Positions 1 to 7,449 of a stretch of 49,688 nt of DNA are shown piece by piece; the stretch's first letter is position 1, and the number at the start of each line of letters is the position of its first letter. The notes below the pieces were generated by a model. The model searched no databases, was not told the DNA's origin, and saw only the letters and a list, made by a program, of their open reading frames with translations. The translations under genes were made by a program, and so were the position numbers. Source of the stretch: Clostridia bacterium (lineage in GTDB: Bacteria > Bacillota > Clostridia > Christensenellales > Aristaeellaceae); NCBI GenBank assembly GCA_017469025.1, contig JAFUHD010000103.1, positions 1-49,688 of the forward strand, read 5' to 3'.

Positions 1-206
1 ATAGCACCTATGCGTACTTCGCGGTCATGATCAAGCCAGACTTCAGGGAATATCATGGACAGAGCAGACGGTGCTGTTCCAACTGTTTGCTCTACAGCCT
101 CCCAGTAATCAGGCTGTGAGGTAAACTGATCACAGGCAATAACCGCCCATTTTTCCATCTCCACTCCCTGTGGCAGCAAAATAGATGTTGCGTTAAAAGG
201 CTGCAT
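1..206 (-). CDS. DUF1015 family protein, N-terminal part (runs off the window)
   Basis: The first 68 codons are visible; the rest lies beyond base 1. The protein begins MQPFNATSILLPQG and contains EKWAVIACDQFTSQPDYW and SALSMIFPEVWL, which match the conserved start of DUF1015 (a family that includes SerK-like free-serine kinases). The ATG at 206-204 follows a strong GGAGG about 8 bases upstream. It lies downstream of glnN on the same strand, with 78 bases between them and no hairpin terminator visible, so the two may be cotranscribed. The exact reaction of this member cannot be told from the fragment. Confidence 0.85.
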   Translation of the reverse strand, partial: MQPFNATSILLPQGVEMEKWAVIACDQFTSQPDYWEAVEQTVGTAPSALSMIFPEVWLDHDREVRIGA

Positions 207-284
207 ATCTCTTTCCTCCAAATTGGCAGACACATCAGTATCGGATGCTATGTACCATTTCCACAGTCACTGAAAAGGCAAAAA

Positions 285-2360
285 TCAGACATAGAACATC
301 AGGTCAGCATACGTCGGCATGGGCCAGTACTTTTTGGCTACACGGTGTTCAAGATCGTCAGCTATCGCCCTTGCGCGGTTCATAGCCGGAATCACTACCT
401 CATGCTGATAGATACCGCGTTCATTTAGCGTTCCCGGTTCACGGGCAACCGCTTCAACCAGGTCATCCCTGGCTGTCATCAATTGGGCTGTTTTCTCGGT
501 CAGCTGTTCAACAACCGCTTTCTCCGCTTTTGCCTCGATACCAATCTGTGCCTTTGTCGCTACACCCCGCGCCAGTTCGCTGCTGTACTCGATACATGCC
601 GGAATAATCATTCTGTCCAGCATATCAAGACTTGTCATAGCCTCGATATGAATGGTCTTTGCATATTCTTCCATGAAAATATCCTGACGAGAACGGATTT
701 CCTGCATGGAATAAATCCCCTGTCTGGCAAACATATCGGCATTTTTCTGATCCGTATAGTGTAGCAGTGCCTCCGGTGTTGACGGCAGATTGAGCAGCCC
801 GCGTCTTGCCGCTTCAATCGTCCATTCGTCACTGTACCCGTTTCCATTGAATAAAATCCGGCTGTGGGCAGTAAGCTCCCTGCGGATCAGATGATTGAGC
901 GTGGTTTCAAAGTCCACAGCCTGTTCAAGTTCATCCGCAAACTGCATGAGTTCATCCGCCACTGCTGCATTGATCATGATATTTGCGCAAGCGATATTGA
1001 ATGACGACCCCGGCATGCGGAATTCAAATTTGTTTCCGGTAAATGCAAACGGACTTGTGCGGTTCCTGTCCGAGGTATCCTGCGGAATCGGCGGCAAAGC
1101 TGTTACGCCGATATCCATACTTCTCTTTCCGCCCTGTTTGTAGTCCGTTCCTTCAATAATAGACTGAATCACTGCCTCCAGTTCATCGCCAACATAAACG
1201 GATACAATTGCCGGCGGCGCTTCGTTCCCACCGAGTCTGTGGTCGTTTCCCGCACTTGCCACGCTGATGCGCAGCAGATCCTGATATTCATCTACCGCCT
1301 TGATAACTGCCGTGAGGAACAGCAGGAACTGTGCATTTTCCATAGGTGTAGTCCCGGGCTCCAGCAGATTTTCCCCGTCATCAGTTGACAGAGACCAGTT
1401 ATTGTGCTTGCCGGATCCATTTACACCTTCGAAAGGTTTTTCATGCAGCAGACATACAAGACCATGTCGATCCGCAACACGCCGCATCAGTTCCATGGTC
1501 AGCTGATTGTGATCGGTTGCCAGATTGGCTGTTGTGAAAACCGGAGCCATTTCATGCTGACCGGGTGCAACCTCATTGTGTTCTGTCTTTGAATAGATGC
1601 CCAGTTTCCAGAGCTCCTCATCCAGCTCGGCCATAAAACGTTTAACACGCGGACGAATTGAACCAAAGTAGTGATCATCCAGTTCCTGACCTTTGGGGGC
1701 TTTCGCCCCGAAAAGGGTGCGACCAGTCAAAATCAGATCCGGCCGTTTCTGATAATCTTCTTTTGAAATGAGGAAGTACTCCTGCTCCGGTCCAACCGTC
1801 GTGGTTACCCGTACTACCTTCTTGCCAAACAGCTCAAGTACGCGTCTGGCCTGCCGGGAAACTGCCTCCATGCTGCGCAGCAGCGGTGTTTTTTTGTCAA
1901 GAATATCACCATTGTAAGAGCAGAACGCTGTAGGAATGCAAAGCGTATCATCTTTAATGAATGCATAACTGGTCGGGTCCCACATCGTATAGCCGCGTGC
2001 TTCAAAAGTTGCCCTGAGACCGCCTGATGGAAATGAAGAGGCATCCGGTTCTCCCTTAATCAGTTCTTTTCCGGAAAACTCCATAATGATCTTTCCATCA
2101 TTGACAGGAGAAATAAACGCATCATGCTTTTCAGCTGTAATACCGGTCAGAGGCTGAAACCAGTGCGTAAAGTGGGTGGCACCTTTTTCCACTGCCCAGT
2201 CTTTCATTGCATTGGCTACAACATCTGCAATCTGAGGATTCAGCGACGTCCCTTCCATCATGGTATGTTTAAGGGCACGATAAACATCCTTGGGCAGACA
2301 TTCACGCATGACGGAATCTCCGAAAACCATGCTTCCAAACATCTCAGGTACTTTGCTCAT
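285..2360 (-). CDS. glnN: Glutamine synthetase type III
   Basis: ATP-dependent amidation of glutamate to glutamine in the cytoplasm. The length (about 691 residues) is that of the large GSIII class. Family landmarks are an early MFGSMVFGD, then [54 protein letters not shown] and [17 protein letters not shown] place the start at the second ATG (2360) because AGGAAGG abuts the first ATG at 2369 but sits 9 bases from the second. A sigma-A promoter lies 50-80 bases upstream (2409-2437). GSIII enzymes are common in anaerobic Clostridia and Bacteroidetes. No glnR/GlnK-type regulator gene is visible beside it. Confidence 0.97.
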   Translation of the reverse strand: MSKVPEMFGSMVFGDSVMRECLPKDVYRALKHTMMEGTSLNPQIADVVANAMKDWAVEKGATHFTHWFQPLTGITAEKHDAFISPVNDGKIIMEFSGKELIKGEPDASSFPSGGLRATFEARGYTMWDPTSYAFIKDDTLCIPTAFCSYNGDILDKKTPLLRSMEAVSRQARRVLELFGKKVVRVTTTVGPEQEYFLISKEDYQKRPDLILTGRTLFGAKAPKGQELDDHYFGSIRPRVKRFMAELDEELWKLGIYSKTEHNEVAPGQHEMAPVFTTANLATDHNQLTMELMRRVADRHGLVCLLHEKPFEGVNGSGKHNNWSLSTDDGENLLEPGTTPMENAQFLLFLTAVIKAVDEYQDLLRISVASAGNDHRLGGNEAPPAIVSVYVGDELEAVIQSIIEGTDYKQGGKRSMDIGVTALPPIPQDTSDRNRTSPFAFTGNKFEFRMPGSSFNIACANIMINAAVADELMQFADELEQAVDFETTLNHLIRRELTAHSRILFNGNGYSDEWTIEAARRGLLNLPSTPEALLHYTDQKNADMFARQGIYSMQEIRSRQDIFMEEYAKTIHIEAMTSLDMLDRMIIPACIEYSSELARGVATKAQIGIEAKAEKAVVEQLTEKTAQLMTARDDLVEAVAREPGTLNERGIYQHEVVIPAMNRARAIADDLEHRVAKKYWPMPTYADLMFYV

Positions 2361-2408
2361 ATGGTACATCCTTCCTGCTGTTCTTGCACCAGTGATAAAA
2401 CATGCGTG

Positions 2409-2437
2409 AGTATACCTTTTTCTTTTTCCCGCGTCAA
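2409..2437 (-). promoter_or_regulatory. Sigma-A promoter of glnN
   Basis: On the minus strand the sequence shows TTGACG (2437-2432), a 17-base spacer and TATACT (2414-2409). It lies about 50 bases upstream of the glnN start, with no other gene between. Confidence 0.75.
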
Positions 2438-2606
2438 TGAAAACTGCACGGTTTTCATCTTTTCGCCTTCACGGGAACAACAGATTTGGCTTTCGTCATC
2501 AGTTATTCTCTACTGTCTGTCGTCATTTTATCATATCAGTGCACCGTTCTTATTCCATATTTTACTTTGCTATGATATTCCGGTGCCTTTTCAAGCCCTA
2601 GTCAGT

Positions 2607-2635
2607 TTGCTATCAGCGTAGCCCTGTGATATAAT
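2607..2635 (+). promoter_or_regulatory. Promoter of the small two-gene operon at 2663
   Basis: TTGCTA (2607-2612), 17 bases, TATAAT (2630-2635). The predicted start of transcription near 2642 is about 20 bases before the ATG at 2663. The GGAGG there fits a short leader. It is divergent from the glnN promoter. Confidence 0.7.
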
Positions 2636-2662
2636 GAAGTGCAGAAAAGATGGAGGCATTAA

Positions 2663-2977
2663 ATGAACCAGACACAAAACAGCTACAAAAACGCGAGAGA
2701 CCGTCTCGTGTCTGCAGTTCTATCACTTGGTTTTTCTGAAGAATTGGCTAGGCTGATGGCCAGACAGCTCGGTGCGCCGAAAGCAATTGACCGAATGACA
2801 AACTACGTTCTCCATGTCAGACCGCACAGTGAAGAAATGCTGGTTGATGAAATGCTCGCAATCTGCTCCGATGTCGCCGCATGGCGAGAAAAGAAAGCCA
2901 GCGAGGCAGCACAGGCCAGTTATAATGCCTACCTTTTCTACAACAGAGGAAGCTATGACGACGATGATGAAACTTGA
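2663..2977 (+). CDS. Small hypothetical protein (104 aa)
   Basis: I do not recognise a family. The protein is soluble and mostly helical in character, with no signal peptide or membrane segment. It opens MNQTQNSYKNARDRLVSAVL, has FSEELARLMARQLGAPKAIDRM and ends in an acidic tail YDDDDET. It has its own promoter and a GGAGG Shine-Dalgarno 8 bases before the ATG, so it is very likely expressed. A second small gene follows after 32 bases on the same strand. The N-terminal part resembles small UBA-like helical bundles only loosely; that is not evidence of function. Confidence 0.75.
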   Translation: MNQTQNSYKNARDRLVSAVLSLGFSEELARLMARQLGAPKAIDRMTNYVLHVRPHSEEMLVDEMLAICSDVAAWREKKASEAAQASYNAYLFYNRGSYDDDDET

Positions 2978-3009
2978 AAGAATGCTGCATAAATAAGGAG
3001 AGACAAACA

Positions 3010-3228
3010 ATGAAGAACTTTGTTCCAAAGGAAAAAATGAGCAAAAAGGCAAGGAAAGCGCTTGAAAACGAGCAGCGGATTACCTGGTCCTTTACCCCGT
3101 CAACCCGAAAAATCGAAAGCAAGAAAATTTATAACCGTAAAAGAAGAACCTATGACCGGAGTGATGTATACGGCATAGGTTCTTCTTTATTATGTTTTCA
3201 AAGCCAGCCCAGCATCTCCGGATGCTAA
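3010..3228 (+). CDS. Small basic hypothetical protein (72 aa), 3' end overlapped by a terminator-like hairpin
   Basis: Starts at the ATG at 3010 after AAGGAG. The visible core is very basic (KNFVPKEKMSKKARKALE, then RKIESKKIYNRKRRTYDR). No domain is recognised; the charge would suit RNA or ribosome binding, but this is only an inference. A 14-bp perfect hairpin begins inside the gene (3141) and ends before the stop, so transcription may end before the stop codon. Alternatively the true reading frame has decayed at its end: the last 25 residues (VYGIGSSLLCFQSQPSISGC) look unlike the core. It forms a two-gene unit with the 104-aa gene. Confidence 0.6.
   Translation: MKNFVPKEKMSKKARKALENEQRITWSFTPSTRKIESKKIYNRKRRTYDRSDVYGIGSSLLCFQSQPSISGC
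3141..3190 (+). terminator. Hairpin terminator overlapping the end of the 72-aa gene
   Basis: AAGAAGAACCTATG (3141-3154) pairs perfectly with CATAGGTTCTTCTT (3174-3187). CCG/CGG pairs extend the stem after a one-base bulge. It is followed by TATTATGTTTTC, which is only moderately T-rich, so termination efficiency is uncertain. Confidence 0.55.
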
Positions 3229-3385
3229 CAAGAAGAATGCCTTGAACGGTTTTTACCCATATTGATCAGCCCCGGCTGTTATTTTTATCCTTGTCCAGTT
3301 TTACAGCCAATAGTCCTTATTATATTTTTCTCTCTGTCGTCTGCAGATTGTACACGATCTTTTTCTGTGAGCCATATACCATAAA

Positions 3386-3438
3386 ACGTCAATAGATAGG
3401 ACTATTGACGTAAAATATATGAGTGACTGTTAAGTCAC
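3386..3438. repeat. Two adjacent inverted repeats in a gene-poor tract
   Basis: ACGTCAATAG (3386-3395) is mirrored by CTATTGACGT (3402-3411). Fifteen bases further GTGACT (3423-3428) is mirrored by AGTCAC (3433-3438). A TATAAT-like box follows at about 3450. The arrangement resembles operators or recombinase binding sites of a mobile element, but no binding protein is identifiable here. Confidence 0.45.
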
Positions 3439-3560
3439 AGCTTTGTATAATCATATTGCAAGCACACAGACTCCATGAGCCGTATCCATTTTATGCAGGC
3501 TTTATGTGTACCTGTGATTTCATCTGTTTTGTCGTGAATGTCCCAGATGTAATAACCCAT
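3435..3560 (-). CDS. Possible small ORF (41 aa) in the element scar
   Basis: Reads MGYYIWDIHDKTDEITGTHK and onward, ending YDYTKL. Its ATG is 3 bases after the stop of the 43-aa ORF at 3564-3695, so it could be translated by coupling. It has no Shine-Dalgarno of its own and no recognised family. The composition is ordinary for a protein rather than random, which is why I list it. Confidence 0.3.
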   Translation of the reverse strand: MGYYIWDIHDKTDEITGTHKACIKWIRLMESVCLQYDYTKL

Positions 3561-3563
3561 CTT

Positions 3564-3695
3564 TTAGCCTTCGTATGCCGCTGCATTGGAGAGCGCTGAG
3601 ATGTATTCACCTGGCTCCGCTGCCTCAAACCATTCACGCTCATTCCTATAACCCCGAAGCTTGTTGATTATGTTAATCAGCCGCTTGTCAAACAA
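3564..3695 (-). CDS. Possible small ORF (43 aa) in the element scar
   Basis: A TTG start at 3695 preceded by GGAGG gives a 43-residue frame with the segments LINIINKLRGYRNEREWF and GEYISALSNAAAYEG. This is amphipathic and protein-like and reminiscent of the short ORFs around excision functions in Gram-positive integrative elements. It lies directly downstream of the iteron-like repeats (3716-3766). No family is recognised. Confidence 0.35.
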   Translation of the reverse strand: MFDKRLINIINKLRGYRNEREWFEAAEPGEYISALSNAAAYEG

Positions 3696-3715
3696 TGCCG
3701 CTCGCCTCCGGCAAA

Positions 3716-3766
3716 TTTATCACCCACCCACTGTATACCACAGCCGGGTGATAAGTGGGTGATAAA
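3716..3766. repeat. Iteron-like GGGTGATAA repeats
   Basis: TTTATCACCCAC (3716-3727) is perfectly mirrored by GTGGGTGATAAA (3755-3766), and an extra direct copy GGGTGATA lies at 3746-3753. Three copies of one 8-9 base word within 51 bases, next to a tRNA 3' end, suggest a binding array for an integrase, excisionase or replication protein. No such gene remains nearby. Confidence 0.5.
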
Positions 3767-3862
3767 ACGAAAAATATCTTGTTCTCCATTTTAGACAAGC
3801 CGGGATCTGAGTGGATTCTTTTGAATTGTGGTCAACATTGTGGTCAAATCAATTCCCGAAGG

Positions 3863-3903
3863 AAAAAAATAATACCGGAAACCCTCGATAAAGGATTTCC
3901 GGT
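3863..3903 (-). terminator. Rho-independent terminator of the tRNA operon
   Basis: Immediately after the tRNA-Leu CCA end, the minus strand forms an 11-bp stem (ACCGGAAATCC with GGGTTTCCGGT, one G-U pair) with an 8-base loop. It is followed by ATTATTTTTTT. Confidence 0.85.
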
Positions 3904-3990
3904 TGGTGCGGAAAACAGGACTTGAACCTGCATGAAATTGCTTTCACTAGAACCTGAATCTAGCGCGTCTGCCAATTCCGCCATTTCCGC
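3904..3990 (-). tRNA. tRNA-Leu(CAG), CCA encoded
   Basis: The minus strand gives acceptor GCGGAAA pairing with TTTCCGC, discriminator A and genomic CCA at 3906-3904. The anticodon stem-loop CTAGA-TTCAGGT-TCTAG has anticodon CAG. A long variable arm and the T-arm GCAGG-TTCAAGT-CCTGT are also present. The long variable arm and anticodon identify a class II leucine tRNA. It sits 5 bases after tRNA-Tyr. Confidence 0.95.
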
Positions 3991-3995
3991 GAAAA

Positions 3996-4080
<85 letters not shown>

Positions 4081-4099
4081 ACGTTTCGACAACGGCAGT

Positions 4100-4128
4100 A
4101 TTCTATCACTGGAACCTTTTGTTGTCAA
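4100..4128 (-). promoter_or_regulatory. Sigma-A promoter of the tRNA-Tyr/Leu operon
   Basis: TTGACA (4128-4123), exactly 17 bases, TAGAAT (4105-4100), with transcription expected to begin about 12-15 bases before tRNA-Tyr. This is close to consensus, as expected of a stable-RNA promoter. Confidence 0.9.
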
Positions 4129-4156
4129 TTATTTTTTTTAAAAAACCGAAAAATAA

Positions 4157-4170
4157 ATCACCTCCTTTCT
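4157..4170 (-). other. Perfect extended Shine-Dalgarno word without an obvious gene
   Basis: On the minus strand AGAAAGGAGGTGAT is a full complement of the 16S rRNA 3' tail, but no start codon with a meaningful frame follows within the usual distance. The rest of 4171-4388 shows no gene I can support. Confidence 0.3.
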
Positions 4171-4388
4171 GTCTGGCCAGAGGAATACACTTTCCTTATT
4201 CGCCATGCCATTTCATTTCACTATGCTATGCCTAGTTTAACAAAGCTTTTTCTGTATTCTCATGTTGAAACGTTCCTGCTTGATCTGCCCCATATATGCA
4301 TTCATGCCATGGTCCCTGTTTTTCATAGCTGTGATTCGGATCGGTACGGACTTTCATGAAGATATTTCGGGACCTGTATGACAATAAG

Positions 4389-4422
4389 AAACAGGACCCG
4401 GATTGTATTCCGGATCCTGTTT
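4389..4422. terminator. Terminator of the ABC importer operon
   Basis: AACAGGACCCGGA and TCCGGATCCTGTT (4390-4402 and 4409-4421) pair with one mismatch around a short loop. On the minus strand this is followed by TTCTTATT, and on the plus strand by TTTTT. It lies 6 bases past the last permease stop codon. Confidence 0.8.
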
Positions 4423-4427
4423 TTGAA

Positions 4428-5249
4428 TCAGCCCTTCAATCCTCCACGTGCAACACCGCGGACAATGTATTTACGGCAGAAGAAGAACAGAATGATTACT
4501 GGGAAAACTACGACTGTTGAAGCTGCCATGAGGAGTTCCGGATAAGATCCAGCTTCAGTAGTAAAGACCTGAAGGCCCCATGGGAGCGTCCGGTTCTTGT
4601 CACTGGCAATGACATACATCGGCCACATAAAGCTGTTCCAGCTTGCCAATCCATTCAGAAGAATAATCGTTGTCAGAGAAGGCCGCGCAATCGGCACCAT
4701 GACCTTCCACAGATACCGCCAGTTCGACGATCCATCTATTCTCGCAGACCAGTACAGGCTGTCAGAGATTGAATCAAAGAAATTCTTCAAAATATAAGTG
4801 TAGAAGATTGAACTGGTGAATGGCAGGATCAATGCAGGTATGGTATCCCAGAGTTTCAGCTGTACTACTGTTGAGTAGTTCGTAATGATCAGCATCTCGA
4901 AGGGGATCATCATCAAAGCCAGCAGCATTGAGAAAATCAGACTGCGTCCCGGAAAATGCAGCTTCGAAAACGCAAATGCAGCCAGTATGGTCGTAAACGT
5001 TGTAATACCAACAGATGAGACCATAACCAGAATGGAATTGACAAAATATCTGGCAAAAGGTGCCATAGCAAAAGCGCGTTGGAAGTTTACGAGACTGATG
5101 GAACTTGGCAGCCACTGCGGCGGGAATTTGTTAATCTCCTGGGTTGTTTTAAAAGCAGATGAAAACATCCAGAAGAACGGCAGCAGCATTATCAGGCCAC
5201 CGATAATCAGAAAGAGGTAAACCAGGAAACGTGTCACTTTCTGTTTCAT
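4428..5249 (-). CDS. Sugar ABC transporter permease, MalG/UgpE type
   Basis: Integral membrane subunit of a binding-protein-dependent importer of carbohydrates or related polyols. It has six hydrophobic segments, the first at residues 9-29. The EAA loop region in the second half (YWSARIDGSSNWRYLWKVMV PIARP) contacts the ATPase. It ends with the MalG-class tail YIVRGVARGGLKG. At 273 residues it has normal length. The start is the ATG at 5249, three bases after the upstream permease stop, consistent with translational coupling. The substrate cannot be read from the permease. Confidence 0.95.
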   Translation of the reverse strand: MKQKVTRFLVYLFLIIGGLIMLLPFFWMFSSAFKTTQEINKFPPQWLPSSISLVNFQRAFAMAPFARYFVNSILVMVSSVGITTFTTILAAFAFSKLHFPGRSLIFSMLLALMMIPFEMLIITNYSTVVQLKLWDTIPALILPFTSSIFYTYILKNFFDSISDSLYWSARIDGSSNWRYLWKVMVPIARPSLTTIILLNGLASWNSFMWPMYVIASDKNRTLPWGLQVFTTEAGSYPELLMAASTVVVFPVIILFFFCRKYIVRGVARGGLKG

Positions 5250-5252
5250 AAG

Positions 5253-6167
5253 CTACCTCCTCGTACGATTCTGGATAAAATGCTGAACCATGGTAAACAC
5301 AAAAATGAACATGAACAGGATTATCGCAGCAGCTGCTGCAATACCGTATTTCCGGTTTTCCATCATGGCATAACGTATATAATACACAACCGTATAGAGA
5401 TTATTGAAGGGTCCCGGCTTTCCATTAAAGAGCGGATACAGTTCAGAGAATACCTTAAAACACGAAATTGTATTGATGATGCACACCAGGAAAATCGTCG
5501 GTGCAAGAAGCGGAATGGTGATCCGGAAAAAAATCCGGAGACTGCTGGAACCGTCTACCTTTGCCGCTGTGTAATAAAGCGGATCAATGTTTTGAAGGCC
5601 GCTCAGAAGCAGAATGATTGTAAACGGCAGGATATTCCAGATGCCGAAAATGACAAGTGCAGGAATGGACCACTGTGCATTTTCAAGCCATGGAATCTTG
5701 TCTACACCAAAGAATGAAAGCAGATAGTTAATAATACCGAAGTTCTTGTTGTACATGAGCTTCCAGGCCAGACCGACTGCCGTAATGGAGGTTACCATTG
5801 GCAGAAAATACGCTGTCTGGAACAGTGCCGAAAAACGCAATTTCTGATTCAGCAGATTGGCAATCACGATCGACAGACAGGTTGAAATCGGAACAACCAG
5901 CAATACGTATTTGATCGTATTGGAAATTGCCTGTCCAAATCTTGGATCTGCAAGAACCGTTTCATAGTTCCCCAGGCCCCACTCTGTAAAATTGCGGCTC
6001 AGGTGCGAATACCCTTCCTTGAAGGAAATCAACACAACATTGATGACTGGATACAAGGTAAAGACCACAAGACCAATCAGGAAGGGAAGCAGGTAAAGGA
6101 AGGGCTCTATTTTCGAAAGGAAGCTCTTATTCTCAATCTTTCTTTCCTGTACGGTGTTCTTTTTCAT
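5253..6167 (-). CDS. Sugar ABC transporter permease, MalF/UgpA type
   Basis: Partner permease of the importer: 304 residues, six membrane segments after a polar N-terminus. The EAA-type loop reads YYTAAKVDGSSSLRIFFRIT followed by IPLLAPT. The start overlaps the stop of the ATPase gene by four bases (ATGA), so the two are coupled. The length matches the short UgpA-like class, which lacks the large periplasmic P2 loop of enteric MalF. Confidence 0.95.
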   Translation of the reverse strand: MKKNTVQERKIENKSFLSKIEPFLYLLPFLIGLVVFTLYPVINVVLISFKEGYSHLSRNFTEWGLGNYETVLADPRFGQAISNTIKYVLLVVPISTCLSIVIANLLNQKLRFSALFQTAYFLPMVTSITAVGLAWKLMYNKNFGIINYLLSFFGVDKIPWLENAQWSIPALVIFGIWNILPFTIILLLSGLQNIDPLYYTAAKVDGSSSLRIFFRITIPLLAPTIFLVCIINTISCFKVFSELYPLFNGKPGPFNNLYTVVYYIRYAMMENRKYGIAAAAAIILFMFIFVFTMVQHFIQNRTRR

Positions 6168-7222
6168 CGTATTCTCTCCCCTGTCTCTCTGTCAAATACA
6201 AAGACGCCGCGCCGCTTGAGAGAAAGACGGACTGTCGAGCCAACCACAAGATTCTTTTCAGCATCAATGTACGCACTGAATGTCGTACCGCCGAAATTGA
6301 AGTAAGCCATTTCCTCTTTGCCCATCTGGTAGACTCTGGTTACCTGACATTCAATCGGACCGTTTTCATCAAGAATGAAACTCTCAGAGCGGACTGAAAG
6401 ATTGACGGGATTCTGACTGGTTAATCCTTTGAATTCAGGAATAATGGCTTTTGCCCGTCCATCCTGTGCTGTAAAGACACCATCCCTGAGTGTTCCCGGA
6501 ATATTGTTGATCGGCGGATTTCCAAGGAAATCAGCAACAAACTGGTTTACCGGCTGATTATACAGATTCTGAGGAATATCGTTCTGCTGCAGCAGACTGG
6601 CTTTCATGAGGATGATCCTGTCCGAAATGGACATGGCTTCCTCCTGGTCATGTGTAACAAAAATCGTTGTTACTCCGGTTTTCTGCTGAATTCTGCGGAT
6701 TTCCTCCCGCATTTCAAGACGCAGGCGCGCATCCAGATTGGAAAGTGGTTCGTCCAGCAGAAGCAGGCGTGGATTCTTGACCAGAGCACGGGCTATGGCA
6801 ACACGCTGCTGCTGGCCGCCTGACAATTCGCCCGGTTTCCGGTTCATGAGCATATCTACATGTACAAGCTTGGCGATTTCATTTGCACGTTCAATCCGCT
6901 CGGCTTTGGGGACACGCTGTGTTTCCAGTGGAAAGCATATATTTCCCATAACCGTCATGTGCGGATACAGTGCATAGTTCTGAAAGACGAGACCAATTCC
7001 ACGCTTTTCCGGCGGCATGGTGGTAACGTCGTCATTGTCAAACATAATGGTTCCCCGCGTGACAGGCAAAATACCCGAAAGCATATTCAGAATCGTGCTT
7101 TTCCCGCAGCCGGACGGACCAAGGAGGCAGACCAGCTCACCGCTCTCGAGTACGGCTGAAAAGTCATTGACTGCAATGACATCGTCAAACTGTTTGGTTA
7201 TGTGATCGAGTACAACGCGCAT
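6164..7222 (-). CDS. ABC importer ATPase, MsmX/UgpC type
   Basis: Energises the importer in the cytoplasm. Walker A is GPSGCGKST (residues 34-42), the Q-loop follows at VFQNYALYPHMTV, the signature is LSGGQQQR, Walker B is LLLLDEPLSNLDARLR, and the H-loop is TIFVTHDQEEA. A C-terminal TOBE/MalK-type regulatory domain (about residues 235-352) is present, as in the CUT1 sugar-importer ATPases. In many Firmicutes one MsmX serves several importers; here the gene is inside the operon, so it may be dedicated. Confidence 0.95.
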   Translation of the reverse strand: MRVVLDHITKQFDDVIAVNDFSAVLESGELVCLLGPSGCGKSTILNMLSGILPVTRGTIMFDNDDVTTMPPEKRGIGLVFQNYALYPHMTVMGNICFPLETQRVPKAERIERANEIAKLVHVDMLMNRKPGELSGGQQQRVAIARALVKNPRLLLLDEPLSNLDARLRLEMREEIRRIQQKTGVTTIFVTHDQEEAMSISDRIILMKASLLQQNDIPQNLYNQPVNQFVADFLGNPPINNIPGTLRDGVFTAQDGRAKAIIPEFKGLTSQNPVNLSVRSESFILDENGPIECQVTRVYQMGKEEMAYFNFGGTTFSAYIDAEKNLVVGSTVRLSLKRRGVFVFDRETGERIR

Positions 7223-7398
7223 AATCGTTTATCTCCTGTCATGTTTTTTCGAGAAGAACACCTAGCAGGTAATTATTTCTATCCACTGGCGGATTCCTGA
7301 ACCAGACAGCGTTATATCCGCTCAGCAGACAATTCCAGCATGTTTCATAACCGGCTGCCATTACTTACGGAAATCCCTGTCTTACGCCATATGAACGA

Positions 7399-7425
7399 AA
7401 TGGGCTGGCCGATTGCCAGCCCATT
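7399..7425 (-). promoter_or_regulatory. Intercistronic hairpin after the binding-protein gene
   Basis: AATGGGCTGGC pairs perfectly with GCCAGCCCATT around a 5-base loop. It lies 25 bases past the binding-protein stop and about 180 bases before the ATPase. There is no T-run, so it is more likely an mRNA-stabilising or processing hairpin than a terminator. That would give more binding protein than membrane subunits. The rest of 7223-7398 shows nothing I can assign. Confidence 0.6.
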
Positions 7426-7449
7426 AAGCAGTTTGGGATAACTATTCTA

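Noticed and set aside
4157..4170. End of a 16S rRNA gene on the plus strand
   Set aside because: Only the last 14 bases match the 16S tail; the sequence before it has no rRNA features.
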